A model generated the notes under the pieces. That model was given only the letters and a program-made list of their open reading frames with translations. It had not been told where the DNA came from and made no database searches. A DNA stretch of 64,000 bases from Pseudomonas sp. Fl4BN1 (GTDB lineage Bacteria; Pseudomonadota; Gammaproteobacteria; Pseudomonadales; Pseudomonadaceae): assembly GCF_009908285.1 (NCBI RefSeq), contig NZ_JAAARM010000012.1, positions 1 to 64,000 on the forward strand. Direction: 5' to 3'. The position numbers and the translations under genes are program-made. Numbering within the stretch: position 1 is the stretch's first letter; the number at the start of each line of letters is the position of its first letter. This document shows positions 8,259 through 17,432 of this stretch, one piece after another.

Positions 8259-10853
8259 ATGAACACTGAATTTCGCAAGACGCTGCCCGGCAGCCGGTTG
8301 GACTACTTCGACACCCGGGCGGCGGTCGATGCCCTCCAGCCCGGTGCCTATGACAGCCTGCCTTACACCTCGCGGGTGTTGGCGGAAAACCTGGTACGCC
8401 GCTGTGATCCGGCAACCCTGAATGCTTCCCTGAGCCAGTTGATCGAACGTCGCGATGACCTGGACTTCCCCTGGTTTCCGGCCCGTGTGGTGTGCCACGA
8501 CATTCTCGGCCAGACCGCGCTGGTGGACCTGGCCGGCTTGCGCGACGCGATCGCCGATCAGGGCGGCGACCCCGCCTTGGTCAACCCGGTGGTGCCGACC
8601 CAACTGATCGTCGACCACTCGTTGGCGGTAGAGTGCGGGGGCTTTGATCCGGATGCCTTCGACAAGAACCGGGCCATTGAAGATCGGCGCAACGAAGACC
8701 GTTTCCACTTCATCAACTGGACCAAGAAGGCCTTCAAGAACGTCGATGTGATTCCGCCGGGCAACGGCATCATGCACCAGATCAACCTGGAGAAAATGTC
8801 TCCGGTGATCCAGGTGCGCGACGGTGTGGCCTTCCCCGATACCTGCGTCGGTACCGACAGCCACACGCCCCATGTGGATGCCCTGGGGGTGATCGCCATC
8901 GGCGTTGGCGGCCTGGAAGCCGAGAGCGTCATGCTGGGCCGCGCGTCGTGGATGCGCCTGCCGGAAATCGTCGGTGTCGAGCTCACCGGCAAGTTGCAAC
9001 CGGGCATCACCGCCACCGACATGGTGCTGGCGCTGACTGAGTTCCTGCGCAAGCAGAAAGTGGTCGGGGCCTGGCTGGAGTTCTTCGGCGAAGGCGCTGC
9101 GGCGCTGACCCTCGGTGACCGCGCGACCATCTCCAACATGGCCCCGGAATACGGTGCCACCGCGGCGATGTTCTACATCGACCAACAGACCATCGACTAC
9201 CTGAAACTCACCGGTCGTGAAGATGAGCAGGTGCGCCTGGTGGAGTCTTACGCCAAGCACACCGGCCTCTGGGCCGACAGCCTGAAGAGTGCCCGTTACG
9301 AGCGCGGCCTGCAGTTCGACCTGTCGTCGGTGGTGCGCAACATGGCCGGGCCGAGCAACCCTCACGCCCGGGTCGCCACCAGCGATCTGGCGGCCAAGGG
9401 TATTGCTGGGCAATGGTCCGAAACCCCGGGGCAGATGCCCGACGGTGCGGTGATCATCGCAGCCATTACCAGCTGCACCAACACCAGCAACCCGCGCAAC
9501 GTGATTGCCGCCGGCCTGCTGGCGCGCAATGCCAACCGGCTGGGCCTGGCCCGCAAGCCATGGGTCAAGTCGTCCCTGGCCCCAGGTTCGAAAACCGTGG
9601 CCATGTACCTGGAAGAGGCCGGCCTGGATCATGAACTGGAGCAGCTGGGTTTTGGCGTGGTGGCTTTCGCCTGCACCACGTGCAATGGCATGTCCGGCGC
9701 GCTGGACCCGGTGATCCAGAAAGAGATCATCGACCGTGATCTCTACGCCACTGCGGTGTTGTCGGGTAACCGCAACTTCGATGGACGCATCCACCCGTAT
9801 GCCAAGCAGGCGTTCCTGGCGTCGCCACCCCTGGTAGTGGCTTACGCGATTGCCGGGACCATCCGCTTCGATATCGAGAAGGACGTGCTGGGCCTGGATG
9901 CCGCAGGCCGGGAAATCCGTCTCAAGGACATCTGGCCGAGCGACGAGGAAATCGACGCGGTGGTCAAGGCCTCGGTGAAGCCGGAGCAATTCCGCAAGGT
10001 CTATATCCCGATGTTCGCGATTCACCCAGACACCGGTCCGAAAGTCGAGCCGCTGTACGACTGGCGCGAAATGAGCACCTACATCCGCCGTCCGCCGTAC
10101 TGGGAAGGGGCCTTGGCCGGTGCACGCAGCCTGACGGGCATGCGTCCGCTGGCGGTGCTGCCGGACAACATCACCACTGACCACTTGTCGCCGTCCAACG
10201 CCATCATGCTCGACAGCGCGGCGGGCGAGTACCTGGCGAAAATGGGCCTGCCGGAAGAGGACTTCAACTCTTACGCGACCCACCGCGGCGATCATTTGAC
10301 CGCCCAGCGCGCGACCTTCGCCAACCCGAAGCTGTTCAACGAAATGGTCAAGGAAAACGGCCAGGTCAAGCAGGGTTCCCTGGCGCGGATCGAGCCGGAA
10401 GGCCAGGTGACGCGGATGTGGGAAGCCATCGAAACCTACATGCAGCGCAAGCAGCCTTTGATCATCATTGCCGGTGCCGACTACGGCCAGGGCTCGTCCC
10501 GCGACTGGGCAGCCAAGGGCGTACGCCTGGCCGGTGTGGAGGCCATCGTCGCCGAAGGCTTCGAGCGTATCCACCGGACCAACCTGGTGGGCATGGGCGT
10601 GCTGCCGCTGGAGTTCCTTGCAGGCACCAATCGCAAGACCCTGGGCATCGACGGCACTGAAACCTACGACGTGATCGGCGGGCGTACGCCCCGGGCGCAA
10701 CTGCTCCTGGTGATCAACCGCCGCAACGGCGAGCGGCTCGAGGTGCCGGTGACCTGCCGCCTCGACACCGCCGAAGAGGTATCGATCTACGAGGCGGGTG
10801 GTGTGTTGCAACGCTTCGCCCAGGACTTCCTGGAATCGGCAGTGGCCAGTTAA
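8259..10853 (+). CDS. acnD: Fe/S-dependent 2-methylcitrate dehydratase
   Basis: AcnD is the aconitase-type enzyme that dehydrates 2-methylcitrate to a 2-methylaconitate isomer, which PrpF then isomerises. The 864-residue protein shows aconitase architecture. [4Fe-4S] ligands are in ITSCTNTSNP (about 405-414) and ACTTCNGMSG (about 470-479), and the C-terminal swivel domain has GADYGQGSSRDWAAKG near 743-758. The presence of acnD with prpF distinguishes this cluster from the enterobacterial one, which relies on PrpD alone. Here prpD is also present downstream. Confidence 0.95.
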   Translation: MNTEFRKTLPGSRLDYFDTRAAVDALQPGAYDSLPYTSRVLAENLVRRCDPATLNASLSQLIERRDDLDFPWFPARVVCHDILGQTALVDLAGLRDAIADQGGDPALVNPVVPTQLIVDHSLAVECGGFDPDAFDKNRAIEDRRNEDRFHFINWTKKAFKNVDVIPPGNGIMHQINLEKMSPVIQVRDGVAFPDTCVGTDSHTPHVDALGVIAIGVGGLEAESVMLGRASWMRLPEIVGVELTGKLQPGITATDMVLALTEFLRKQKVVGAWLEFFGEGAAALTLGDRATISNMAPEYGATAAMFYIDQQTIDYLKLTGREDEQVRLVESYAKHTGLWADSLKSARYERGLQFDLSSVVRNMAGPSNPHARVATSDLAAKGIAGQWSETPGQMPDGAVIIAAITSCTNTSNPRNVIAAGLLARNANRLGLARKPWVKSSLAPGSKTVAMYLEEAGLDHELEQLGFGVVAFACTTCNGMSGALDPVIQKEIIDRDLYATAVLSGNRNFDGRIHPYAKQAFLASPPLVVAYAIAGTIRFDIEKDVLGLDAAGREIRLKDIWPSDEEIDAVVKASVKPEQFRKVYIPMFAIHPDTGPKVEPLYDWREMSTYIRRPPYWEGALAGARSLTGMRPLAVLPDNITTDHLSPSNAIMLDSAAGEYLAKMGLPEEDFNSYATHRGDHLTAQRATFANPKLFNEMVKENGQVKQGSLARIEPEGQVTRMWEAIETYMQRKQPLIIIAGADYGQGSSRDWAAKGVRLAGVEAIVAEGFERIHRTNLVGMGVLPLEFLAGTNRKTLGIDGTETYDVIGGRTPRAQLLLVINRRNGERLEVPVTCRLDTAEEVSIYEAGGVLQRFAQDFLESAVAS

Positions 10854-10914
10854 GTGACGTACCGGGGGCGGGCCGCCAGGCGCCGTCCCCGGTCTTTATC
10901 GGGATCTGAAAACC

Positions 10915-12105
10915 ATGGCATTTGTAGCGCAAATCAAGATTCCCGCCACCTACATGCGTGGCGGCACCAGCAAGGGCGTGTTCTTCAATCTGCAGGACCT
11001 GCCCGAGGCGGCGCAGCTCCCGGGCGCGGCCCGCGATGCCCTGCTGCTGCGGGTGATCGGCAGCCCCGATCCCTACGACAAGCAGATCGATGGGATGGGC
11101 GGTGCAACCTCCAGTACCAGCAAGACGGTGATCCTGTCCAAGAGCATCAAGGCCGATCACGACGTGGATTACCTGTTCGGCCAGGTCGCGATCGACAAGG
11201 CGTTTGTCGACTGGAGTGGCAACTGCGGCAATCTCTCGGCGGCAGTGGGTTCGTTTGCCATCAGCAGCGGTCTGGTGGATGCCAGCCGTATTCCACAGAA
11301 CGGTGTGGCGGTGGTGCGCATCTGGCAGGCCAACATTGGCAAGAGCATCATTGCCCATGTGCCGATCACCGATGGCGCGGTCCAGGAAACCGGTGATTTC
11401 GAACTGGATGGGGTGACTTTTCCGGCGGCCGAAGTGCAACTGGAGTTCCTTGATCCGGCGGCCGAAGAAGAGGGCGGTGCTGGCTCGATGTTTCCCACCG
11501 GCAACCTGGTGGATGACCTGGAAGTGCCCGGCGTTGGCACGTTCAAGGCGACCCTGATCAATGCCGGGATTCCGACCATCTTCGTCAATGCGACAGACAT
11601 CGGTTATCACGGCACCGAGTTGCAGGGCGATATCAACGGTGATCCCAAGGCCCTGGCGATGTTCGAAAGCATTCGTGCCCACGGCGCTCTGCGCATGGGC
11701 TTGATCAAGCACCTGGATGAAGCCGCCCAGCGCCAGCACACACCGAAAGTGGCTTTCGTCGCCGCGCCGGCGGATTACCAGGCTTCCAGTGGCAAGGCGA
11801 TCAAGGCTGCTGATGTCGACCTGCTGGTGCGGGCCATGTCCATGGGCAAGCTGCACCACGCGATGATGGGCACGGCGGCGGTGGCCATCGGTACTGCGGC
11901 GGCGATCCCGGGCACTTTGGTCAACCTCGCGGCCGGCGCCGGTTCGCGTAGCGCGGTGCGTTTCGGTCACCCTTCGGGCACCTTGCGAGTGGGCGCCGAG
12001 GCGACCCAGGCCAAGGGTGAGTGGACGGTGCTCAAGGCGATCATGAGCCGCAGCGCCCGCGTGCTGATGGAAGGCTGGGTGCGGGTGCCAGGCGACAGTT
12101 TTTAA
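10915..12105 (+). CDS. prpF: 2-methylaconitate cis-trans isomerase
   Basis: PrpF isomerises the trans-2-methylaconitate made by AcnD into the cis form that aconitase can hydrate. The 396-residue protein opens with the family signature TYMRGGTSKGVFF (about 9-21) and has the two-domain diaminopimelate-epimerase-like fold. GNCGNLSAAVG (about 102-112) marks the active-site Cys region. It lies 61 bp after acnD, as in other AcnD-PrpF pairs. Confidence 0.95.
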   Translation: MAFVAQIKIPATYMRGGTSKGVFFNLQDLPEAAQLPGAARDALLLRVIGSPDPYDKQIDGMGGATSSTSKTVILSKSIKADHDVDYLFGQVAIDKAFVDWSGNCGNLSAAVGSFAISSGLVDASRIPQNGVAVVRIWQANIGKSIIAHVPITDGAVQETGDFELDGVTFPAAEVQLEFLDPAAEEEGGAGSMFPTGNLVDDLEVPGVGTFKATLINAGIPTIFVNATDIGYHGTELQGDINGDPKALAMFESIRAHGALRMGLIKHLDEAAQRQHTPKVAFVAAPADYQASSGKAIKAADVDLLVRAMSMGKLHHAMMGTAAVAIGTAAAIPGTLVNLAAGAGSRSAVRFGHPSGTLRVGAEATQAKGEWTVLKAIMSRSARVLMEGWVRVPGDSF

Positions 12106-12134
12106 CCTGGCGGACGTGGATTGATCGGAGCCAC

Positions 12135-12166
12135 CGGGGCAGGACTTGCTTGGGCAAGCCCTGCCC
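12135..12166. other. GC-rich hairpin in the prpF-prpD gap
   Basis: CGGGGCAGG at 12135-12143 pairs with CCTGCCCG at 12159-12166, with an inner GCTTG/CAAGC stem. No T-run follows, so it is more likely an mRNA-processing or stabilising structure than a terminator. Confidence 0.45.
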
Positions 12167-12274
12167 GATAATTGAATTGCTGAGCAGGCGCAGACCTGCG
12201 ATGCCGTTATTGACCTGAACCTGTAGCTGAGGAATCACACGCACCTTCAACCCTGTAACAGGAGTGAATCACTC

Positions 12275-13759
12275 ATGAGCGCCAACGTTGACCTGAACAA
12301 CCGTCCCGATTACGACCAGGTCCTGCAGGACATCGCCGACTATGTCCTGAGCTATTGCATCGACTCACCAGAAGCCCTCGACACTGCCCGCAATTGCCTG
12401 ATGGACACCCTTGGCTGTGGCCTGCTGGCCCTGCGTTTCCCTGAATGCACCAAGCACCTGGGGCCCATTGTCGAAGGCACCGTGGTGCCCTTCGGCGCTC
12501 GGGTTCCGGGCACCAGTTATCGCCTGGATCCGGTCAAGGCTGCCTGGGACATCGGCTGCATCGTGCGTTGGCTGGATTACAACGACACCTGGCTGGCGGC
12601 GGAGTGGGGGCATCCTTCGGACAACCTCGGCGGCATCCTGGCGGTGGCCGATCATCTTTCGCAAAAACGCGTGGCCAATGCTGAGGCGCCTCTGACCATG
12701 GGGGATGTGCTGAAAGCCATGATCATGGCTCATGAGATTCAAGGCGTGATCGCTCTGGAAAACTCTTTCAATCGGGTCGGTCTCGATCATGTGCTGCTGG
12801 TGAAAGTTGCCTCCACTGCGGTCTGCGCCAAGCTGATGGGGGCCAATCGCGAGCAGTTGCTGGCTGCGCTGTCCCATGCGTTTGTCGACGGTCAGGCGCT
12901 GCGTACCTATCGCCATGCGCCCAACGCCGGTTCACGCAAGTCTTGGGCTGCGGGGGATGCCTCGAGTCGCGGGGTGCGCCTGGCCGACATCGCCCTGCGC
13001 GGTGAAATGGGCATTCCCGGGGTGCTCAGTGCGCCGCAATGGGGGTTCTACGATGTGCTGTTCAGTCACACCAACAAGGATCTGGCGCTGAAGCCCGAGG
13101 ATCAGCGGCGCTTCAGCCTGTCGCAGAAATACGCCAGCTACGTGATGGAAAACGTGCTGTTCAAGATCAGCTTCCCGGCGGAGTTCCACGCGCAAACCGC
13201 CTGTGAAGCTGCGGTGACCTTGCACCCGCTGGTACGTAATCGCCTGCATGAGATCGAGCGGATCGTGATTACCACCCATGAGTCGGCGATTCGCATCATT
13301 TCCAAGGTTGGCCCGCTGGCCAACGCCGCTGATCGTGACCACTGCCTGCAATACATGACCGCCGTGCCCCTGGCGTTCGGCACCCTGGTGGCTGAGCAGT
13401 ACGAAGATGATTTCCACGCTGCGCACCCGATCATCGATCAGTTGCGCGGCAAGATGGAGATCGTCGAAGACCCGCGTTACACCCGCGAATACCTGGAAGC
13501 CGACAAGCGTTCCATTGCCAACGCGGTGCAGGTGTTTTTCAAGGATGGTTCGAGCACCGAGCAGGTGGCGGTGGAGTACCCCATCGGTCACCGGCGCCGG
13601 CGTGCCGAAGGCATTCCGCTGCTGGAGGACAAGTTCAAGGCCAACCTTGCCACGCGCTTCACCGCCCAGCGTTCGGCGCAGATCTTTGCCCTGTGCAAGG
13701 ACCAGGTGCAACTCTCGGCCACGCCGGTGCAGCGGTTTGTCGATTTGCTGGTGATCTGA
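12275..13759 (+). CDS. prpD: 2-methylcitrate dehydratase, MmgE/PrpD family
   Basis: PrpD dehydrates 2-methylcitrate to cis-2-methylaconitate without an Fe-S cluster. The 494-residue protein matches the PrpD length and has conserved stretches such as [15 protein letters not shown] near the N-terminus and the [20 protein letters not shown] region (about 91-110). Because acnD and prpF are present upstream, this strain has two dehydration routes. A terminator follows directly. Confidence 0.95.
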   Translation: MSANVDLNNRPDYDQVLQDIADYVLSYCIDSPEALDTARNCLMDTLGCGLLALRFPECTKHLGPIVEGTVVPFGARVPGTSYRLDPVKAAWDIGCIVRWLDYNDTWLAAEWGHPSDNLGGILAVADHLSQKRVANAEAPLTMGDVLKAMIMAHEIQGVIALENSFNRVGLDHVLLVKVASTAVCAKLMGANREQLLAALSHAFVDGQALRTYRHAPNAGSRKSWAAGDASSRGVRLADIALRGEMGIPGVLSAPQWGFYDVLFSHTNKDLALKPEDQRRFSLSQKYASYVMENVLFKISFPAEFHAQTACEAAVTLHPLVRNRLHEIERIVITTHESAIRIISKVGPLANAADRDHCLQYMTAVPLAFGTLVAEQYEDDFHAAHPIIDQLRGKMEIVEDPRYTREYLEADKRSIANAVQVFFKDGSSTEQVAVEYPIGHRRRRAEGIPLLEDKFKANLATRFTAQRSAQIFALCKDQVQLSATPVQRFVDLLVI

Positions 13760-13777
13760 CGTTGTTGGTGGTGACGG

Positions 13778-13803
13778 AAAAGCCCGCATGAGCGGGCTTT
13801 TTC
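13778..13803. terminator. bidirectional intrinsic terminator
   Basis: AAAAGCCCGCATGAGCGGGC followed by TTTTT forms a 7-bp GC stem (GCCCGC/GCGGGC) with A-run and T-run on the two sides. It can stop both the prp operon (plus) and the convergent DMT transporter gene (minus). Confidence 0.9.
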
Positions 13804-13815
13804 ATGGGCGCTATT

Positions 13816-14766
13816 TCAGTGTTTCGTTCGTCGGGACAGCCATTTTTCCAGGGGCAGTTTGGTGATGGCGAAGCCGCCGAGCAGGGTCGAGGAATACAGC
13901 AACAAGTCACGGGACAGGCTCTGGCCTTCGTACCAGGCGCCGATCATCACCGCGAACACCGGGAAGATGATGAAGACAAAGGACAGGATCACCGGGCTGA
14001 GGCGTTTGAGCAAGAAGAAATAGACGATGAACCCACCCACCGAGGCGGCGAGTCCCAAGTACAGCAGGGCGCCCCAGGAGCGTGGGCTGATGGCGCTGAA
14101 GTCAGGGCTTTCCAACCAGAGTCCGGACAGGCACAGCAATAGCCCGGCGATGCCGATGGGCAGCGTGTTGTAGGTGATGACGCTGATGGCGCTGCCGTGT
14201 TTCTTGGTGACCACGTAGCAGAGGGCGTGCATCAGTGCCGCCGCGAAAATCGCCAGTATTCCCGAGAGTCCGCTGTGCTCCAGGTGCAGGCCTTGGCCAC
14301 GGATGATCTGGTACAGGCTGGCAAAACCGATGGCGATGCCGAGCATCTGCGTGAAGTGGATTTTTTCCCGCAGCAGCAGGGCGGAAAAGATCAGGATGAA
14401 CACCGGCATGCAACTGAACAGCAGCGCGGTGAGGCCGGAAGAGACGTGCAGTTCTCCGTAGTTGAGCAAGGTGTAGGGCAGGCTGAAATAACACAGGGTG
14501 ACGAACACCAGGAAGCCCCGGCTGCCCTTGGGAAACATCAGCGGCTCGCGGCGCATCCAGGCGAAGCAGGCAAACAGTGGGAAGGCGATCAGAAAACGCA
14601 GCCCGGCAGCGGTCAGCGGCGGCACGCTTTCCACTGCAATCTTGATCCCCAGCCAGGTGGTGCCCCAGCTCAGGCAGACAACCAGGAACAGGACGCAGGT
14701 CACCAGGGTGCCGAGCCAGTGACGGGGTAACGCCTCGTTATTCGGTACGGCCGTGGTAGTGCTCAC
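13816..14766 (-). CDS. DMT-superfamily (EamA) transporter
   Basis: The 316-residue protein has about ten hydrophobic helices in two EamA repeats (about 18-150 and 165-300), the layout of drug/metabolite exporters. The N-terminal helix has the typical VVCLSWGTTWLGIKIA motif. It is divergent from a MocR regulator with a shared 90-bp promoter region carrying direct repeats, so it is probably the regulator's target. The substrate is unknown; amino acid or vitamin-like compounds are common for this pairing. Confidence 0.88.
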   Translation of the reverse strand: MSTTTAVPNNEALPRHWLGTLVTCVLFLVVCLSWGTTWLGIKIAVESVPPLTAAGLRFLIAFPLFACFAWMRREPLMFPKGSRGFLVFVTLCYFSLPYTLLNYGELHVSSGLTALLFSCMPVFILIFSALLLREKIHFTQMLGIAIGFASLYQIIRGQGLHLEHSGLSGILAIFAAALMHALCYVVTKKHGSAISVITYNTLPIGIAGLLLCLSGLWLESPDFSAISPRSWGALLYLGLAASVGGFIVYFFLLKRLSPVILSFVFIIFPVFAVMIGAWYEGQSLSRDLLLYSSTLLGGFAITKLPLEKWLSRRTKH

Positions 14767-14787
14767 GCTGACATTCCTTCCGTGATT

Positions 14788-14834
14788 GGTAATTGACCCC
14801 TATATTGAGCGAGTCATTTTCGGTAATTGAACCC
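14788..14834. promoter_or_regulatory. direct repeats GGTAATTGAmCCC, candidate MocR operator
   Basis: GGTAATTGACCCC at 14788-14800 recurs in the same orientation as GGTAATTGAACCC at 14822-14834, start-to-start distance 34 bp. MocR regulators typically bind direct repeats between themselves and a divergent target. The sites lie between the transporter and regulator starts. Confidence 0.6.
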
Positions 14835-14859
14835 GTTAACCAAGCTATTGGGTGAATTG

Positions 14860-16284
14860 ATGGCTGTCAAAGTAAGTATTGACATGGTGTCAATGTTGCG
14901 TTCTGCGCTGCAGGATGGCGTTGGCGCCAAGTACAAGCGACTGGCTGAAGCCCTGGACCAGGCGATTGACCAGGGCAGCCTTGCCGCAGGCAGCAAGCTG
15001 CCACCGCATCGCCTGCTGGCAGACCAGTTGGGGGTGACGATTGGCACCATCAGTCGGGCCTACGCCGAGCTGGAGCGCCTGGGGCAGGTGGTGGCGCGAG
15101 TCGGGGCTGGCACTTATGTGCGCCAGGACGGTTTGCAGCGCCAGCGTGATTCAGGGTTTCGCAACGTCGATGATGAGCCGCCAGCGGCTTTCGACATGAG
15201 CCGCAACACCCATATTCCCGGGCCGGAGAGCCACTTCATCGCCCAGAGCCTGCGTGCGCTGGCGCAAGACCCTGATGGCTTGCTGGAGATCAGTCGCTAC
15301 AGTCCCGAGGCCGGGTTGGCGCGTTACCGTGAAGCGGGAGCACGCTGGTTGGCGCAGGAAGGACTGCAGGTTGATCCCGGGCAGGTCATTTGCGTCAACG
15401 GCGCCCAGCACGGGTTGCATATTGCCTTGCTGGCGCTGCTCAAGGCCGGGGATACCCTGGCCACCGAGCACCTGACTTATCCGGGGTTGATCAGCACGGC
15501 GCGGATGCTGGGCATCAAGCTGCTGGGCTTGGCCATGGATGAACAGGGCTTGCTGCCCGAGGCGCTGGATGAGGCCTGCCAGCATCACCGGGTATCGGCC
15601 TTGTACTGCACGCCGACGTTGCAGAACCCCACCACGGCGGTGCAGTCGGCGGCGCGGCGTGCGGCGATTGCCGAGGTCTGCAGGCGGCATAATCTATTGA
15701 TCCTGGAAGATGAAACCCACGCTGTGCTGGTGGATAAACGCCCGGCGCCGCTGGCGTATTTCGCGGCGGAACGTACGGTGCTGATCAGTAGCCTGAGCAA
15801 AGCCGTGGCTTCGGGACTACGGGTCGGCTTTGTTCATGCACCACCGTCTCTGGTGGGGCGATTAGCCGCAGCGCTGCGCGCCACCTGCTGGATGGCTACG
15901 CCGTTGCCGCTGGAGTTGGCGGCTGGGTGGATCGACACTGGGGTTGCCGAGCGCCTGCGACAGCAGCAGATGGCCGAGATCGCCCGGCGCAAGGACCGGC
16001 TCACGGGCCTGCTGGAAGGGCTGGAATGGCGCAGCCCGAATGGATGTCCGCATTTCTGGATCAGGGTTCCCGAGCCGTGGCGAGCTTCGGAAATCGAGCA
16101 GCAGTTGAAGCGCCAGGGGTACCTGGTGGCGACTGCCGAAGCCTTTGCCGTAGGGCAGGCGGCAGTGCCGCAGTTCATTCGGGCGAGTGTCTGCAACACC
16201 ACGGCGGATGATCGGAAATTGATCGAAGGGTTTGCCGCGCTGGCTGCGGCCTTGAGCCAGGAGCGTGGAGTAGCGGGTTGGTAA
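14860..16284 (+). CDS. MocR-type regulator (GntR winged helix fused to class I aminotransferase-like domain)
   Basis: The 474-residue protein joins an N-terminal winged helix (about 10-85, with LLADQLGVTIGTISRAYAELERLG) to an aminotransferase fold (about 110-465). The PLP-binding Lys is expected in ISSLSKAVASGLRVGF (about residues 308-323). Such proteins sense PLP or an amino compound and act as regulators, not enzymes. The start at 14860 is chosen because the alternative TTG at 14827 lies inside the second direct repeat of the presumed operator. It probably controls the divergent DMT transporter and itself. Confidence 0.88.
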   Translation: MAVKVSIDMVSMLRSALQDGVGAKYKRLAEALDQAIDQGSLAAGSKLPPHRLLADQLGVTIGTISRAYAELERLGQVVARVGAGTYVRQDGLQRQRDSGFRNVDDEPPAAFDMSRNTHIPGPESHFIAQSLRALAQDPDGLLEISRYSPEAGLARYREAGARWLAQEGLQVDPGQVICVNGAQHGLHIALLALLKAGDTLATEHLTYPGLISTARMLGIKLLGLAMDEQGLLPEALDEACQHHRVSALYCTPTLQNPTTAVQSAARRAAIAEVCRRHNLLILEDETHAVLVDKRPAPLAYFAAERTVLISSLSKAVASGLRVGFVHAPPSLVGRLAAALRATCWMATPLPLELAAGWIDTGVAERLRQQQMAEIARRKDRLTGLLEGLEWRSPNGCPHFWIRVPEPWRASEIEQQLKRQGYLVATAEAFAVGQAAVPQFIRASVCNTTADDRKLIEGFAALAAALSQERGVAGW

Positions 16285-16439
16285 GGTGCGGGAGCGGGCA
16301 GTGGTGAGGGCAATGACTCGTACACGAGTGTGAAGCAGTCGCAGTTCCTGAGTCTGCGATCTGCCTGGAGAGCCCGGTTGACCGCTCCGGGTGATAAGCC
16401 CTTCGCCACGATACATAGCCAGGGAAGGGGCTTGGGGGG

Positions 16440-17258
16440 TTACTTGAAACGCCGCTCCACGCCTTTTTCCACTAGGATCTTGGCCGAGATTTCCTCCACC
16501 GAGAAATGTGTAGAGTTGATGTGGGGAATATTCTCGCGGCGGAACAGGTTTTCCACTTCGCGGACTTCGAACTCGCACTGGGCGTAGCTCGAATAGCGAC
16601 TGTTGGGTTTGCGCTCGTTGCGGATCGCGGTGAGGCGGTCGGGGTCGATGGTCAGGCCGAACAGCTTGTGTTTGTGGGCGCGCAGGGCATTGGGCAGTTG
16701 CAGGCGCTCCATGTCCTCTTCGGTCAGCGGGTAGTTGGCCGCGCGGATGCCGAATTGCATGGCCATGTACAGGCAGGTCGGAGTCTTGCCACAGCGGGAT
16801 ACGCCCACCAGGATCAGGTCGGCCTTGTCGTAATAGTGGGTGCGGGCGCCGTCGTCGTTGTCCAGGGCGAAGTTCACCGCCTCGATCCGCTCCATGTAGT
16901 TGGAGTTGTGGCCGATGGAATGGGATTTGCCGACGGAGTAGGAGGAGTGCTCGCTCAGCTCCTGTTCCAGGGGCGCGAGGAAGGTCGAGAAGATGTCGAT
17001 CATGAAACCATTGGAGGTTGCGAGAATCTCACGAATGTTCTGATTGACGATGGTGTCGAAGATAATTGGTCGATGACCGTCTTTTTCGGCGGCTATATTG
17101 ATTTGTTGTACCATGGCCCGCGCTTTTTCCATGCTGTCGATGTACGGGCGCGTGAATTTGCTGAAGGTAACGTTTTCGAACTGCGCCAACAGGCTCTGGC
17201 CGAGGGTTTCCGCTGTGATACCGGTACCGTCGGAGATAAAGAAAGCAGATCGTTTCAT
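16440..17258 (-). CDS. ppsR: phosphoenolpyruvate synthase regulatory protein (kinase/pyrophosphorylase)
   Basis: PpsR inactivates PpsA by ADP-dependent phosphorylation and reactivates it by phosphate-dependent dephosphorylation. The 272-residue protein has the DUF299 opening [19 protein letters not shown] and the P-loop [15 protein letters not shown] (about 152-166). It is divergent from ppsA with 174 bp between the starts, the standard arrangement for target and modifier. Confidence 0.94.
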   Translation of the reverse strand: MKRSAFFISDGTGITAETLGQSLLAQFENVTFSKFTRPYIDSMEKARAMVQQINIAAEKDGHRPIIFDTIVNQNIREILATSNGFMIDIFSTFLAPLEQELSEHSSYSVGKSHSIGHNSNYMERIEAVNFALDNDDGARTHYYDKADLILVGVSRCGKTPTCLYMAMQFGIRAANYPLTEEDMERLQLPNALRAHKHKLFGLTIDPDRLTAIRNERKPNSRYSSYAQCEFEVREVENLFRRENIPHINSTHFSVEEISAKILVEKGVERRFK

Positions 17259-17432
17259 TTGAGGCTTGGGCCTTAAGCTAGTGACGATTCTTGGATATGA
17301 TAGGCGCGATTTGTCGGCCGGGAATGGCCCGCATTCTCACTTATTTTCCAGGTCCAGGCCATATAGCGGGCAAATGCTCCATAGAGCAGCCGGCTTCTGA
17401 GCTTTTCCAACACAGTTAGTGGAGAGATCACC

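Noticed and set aside
8187..10811. 874-codon open frame on the minus strand
   Set aside because: It lies opposite acnD, has no family motifs and arises from high-GC codon bias.
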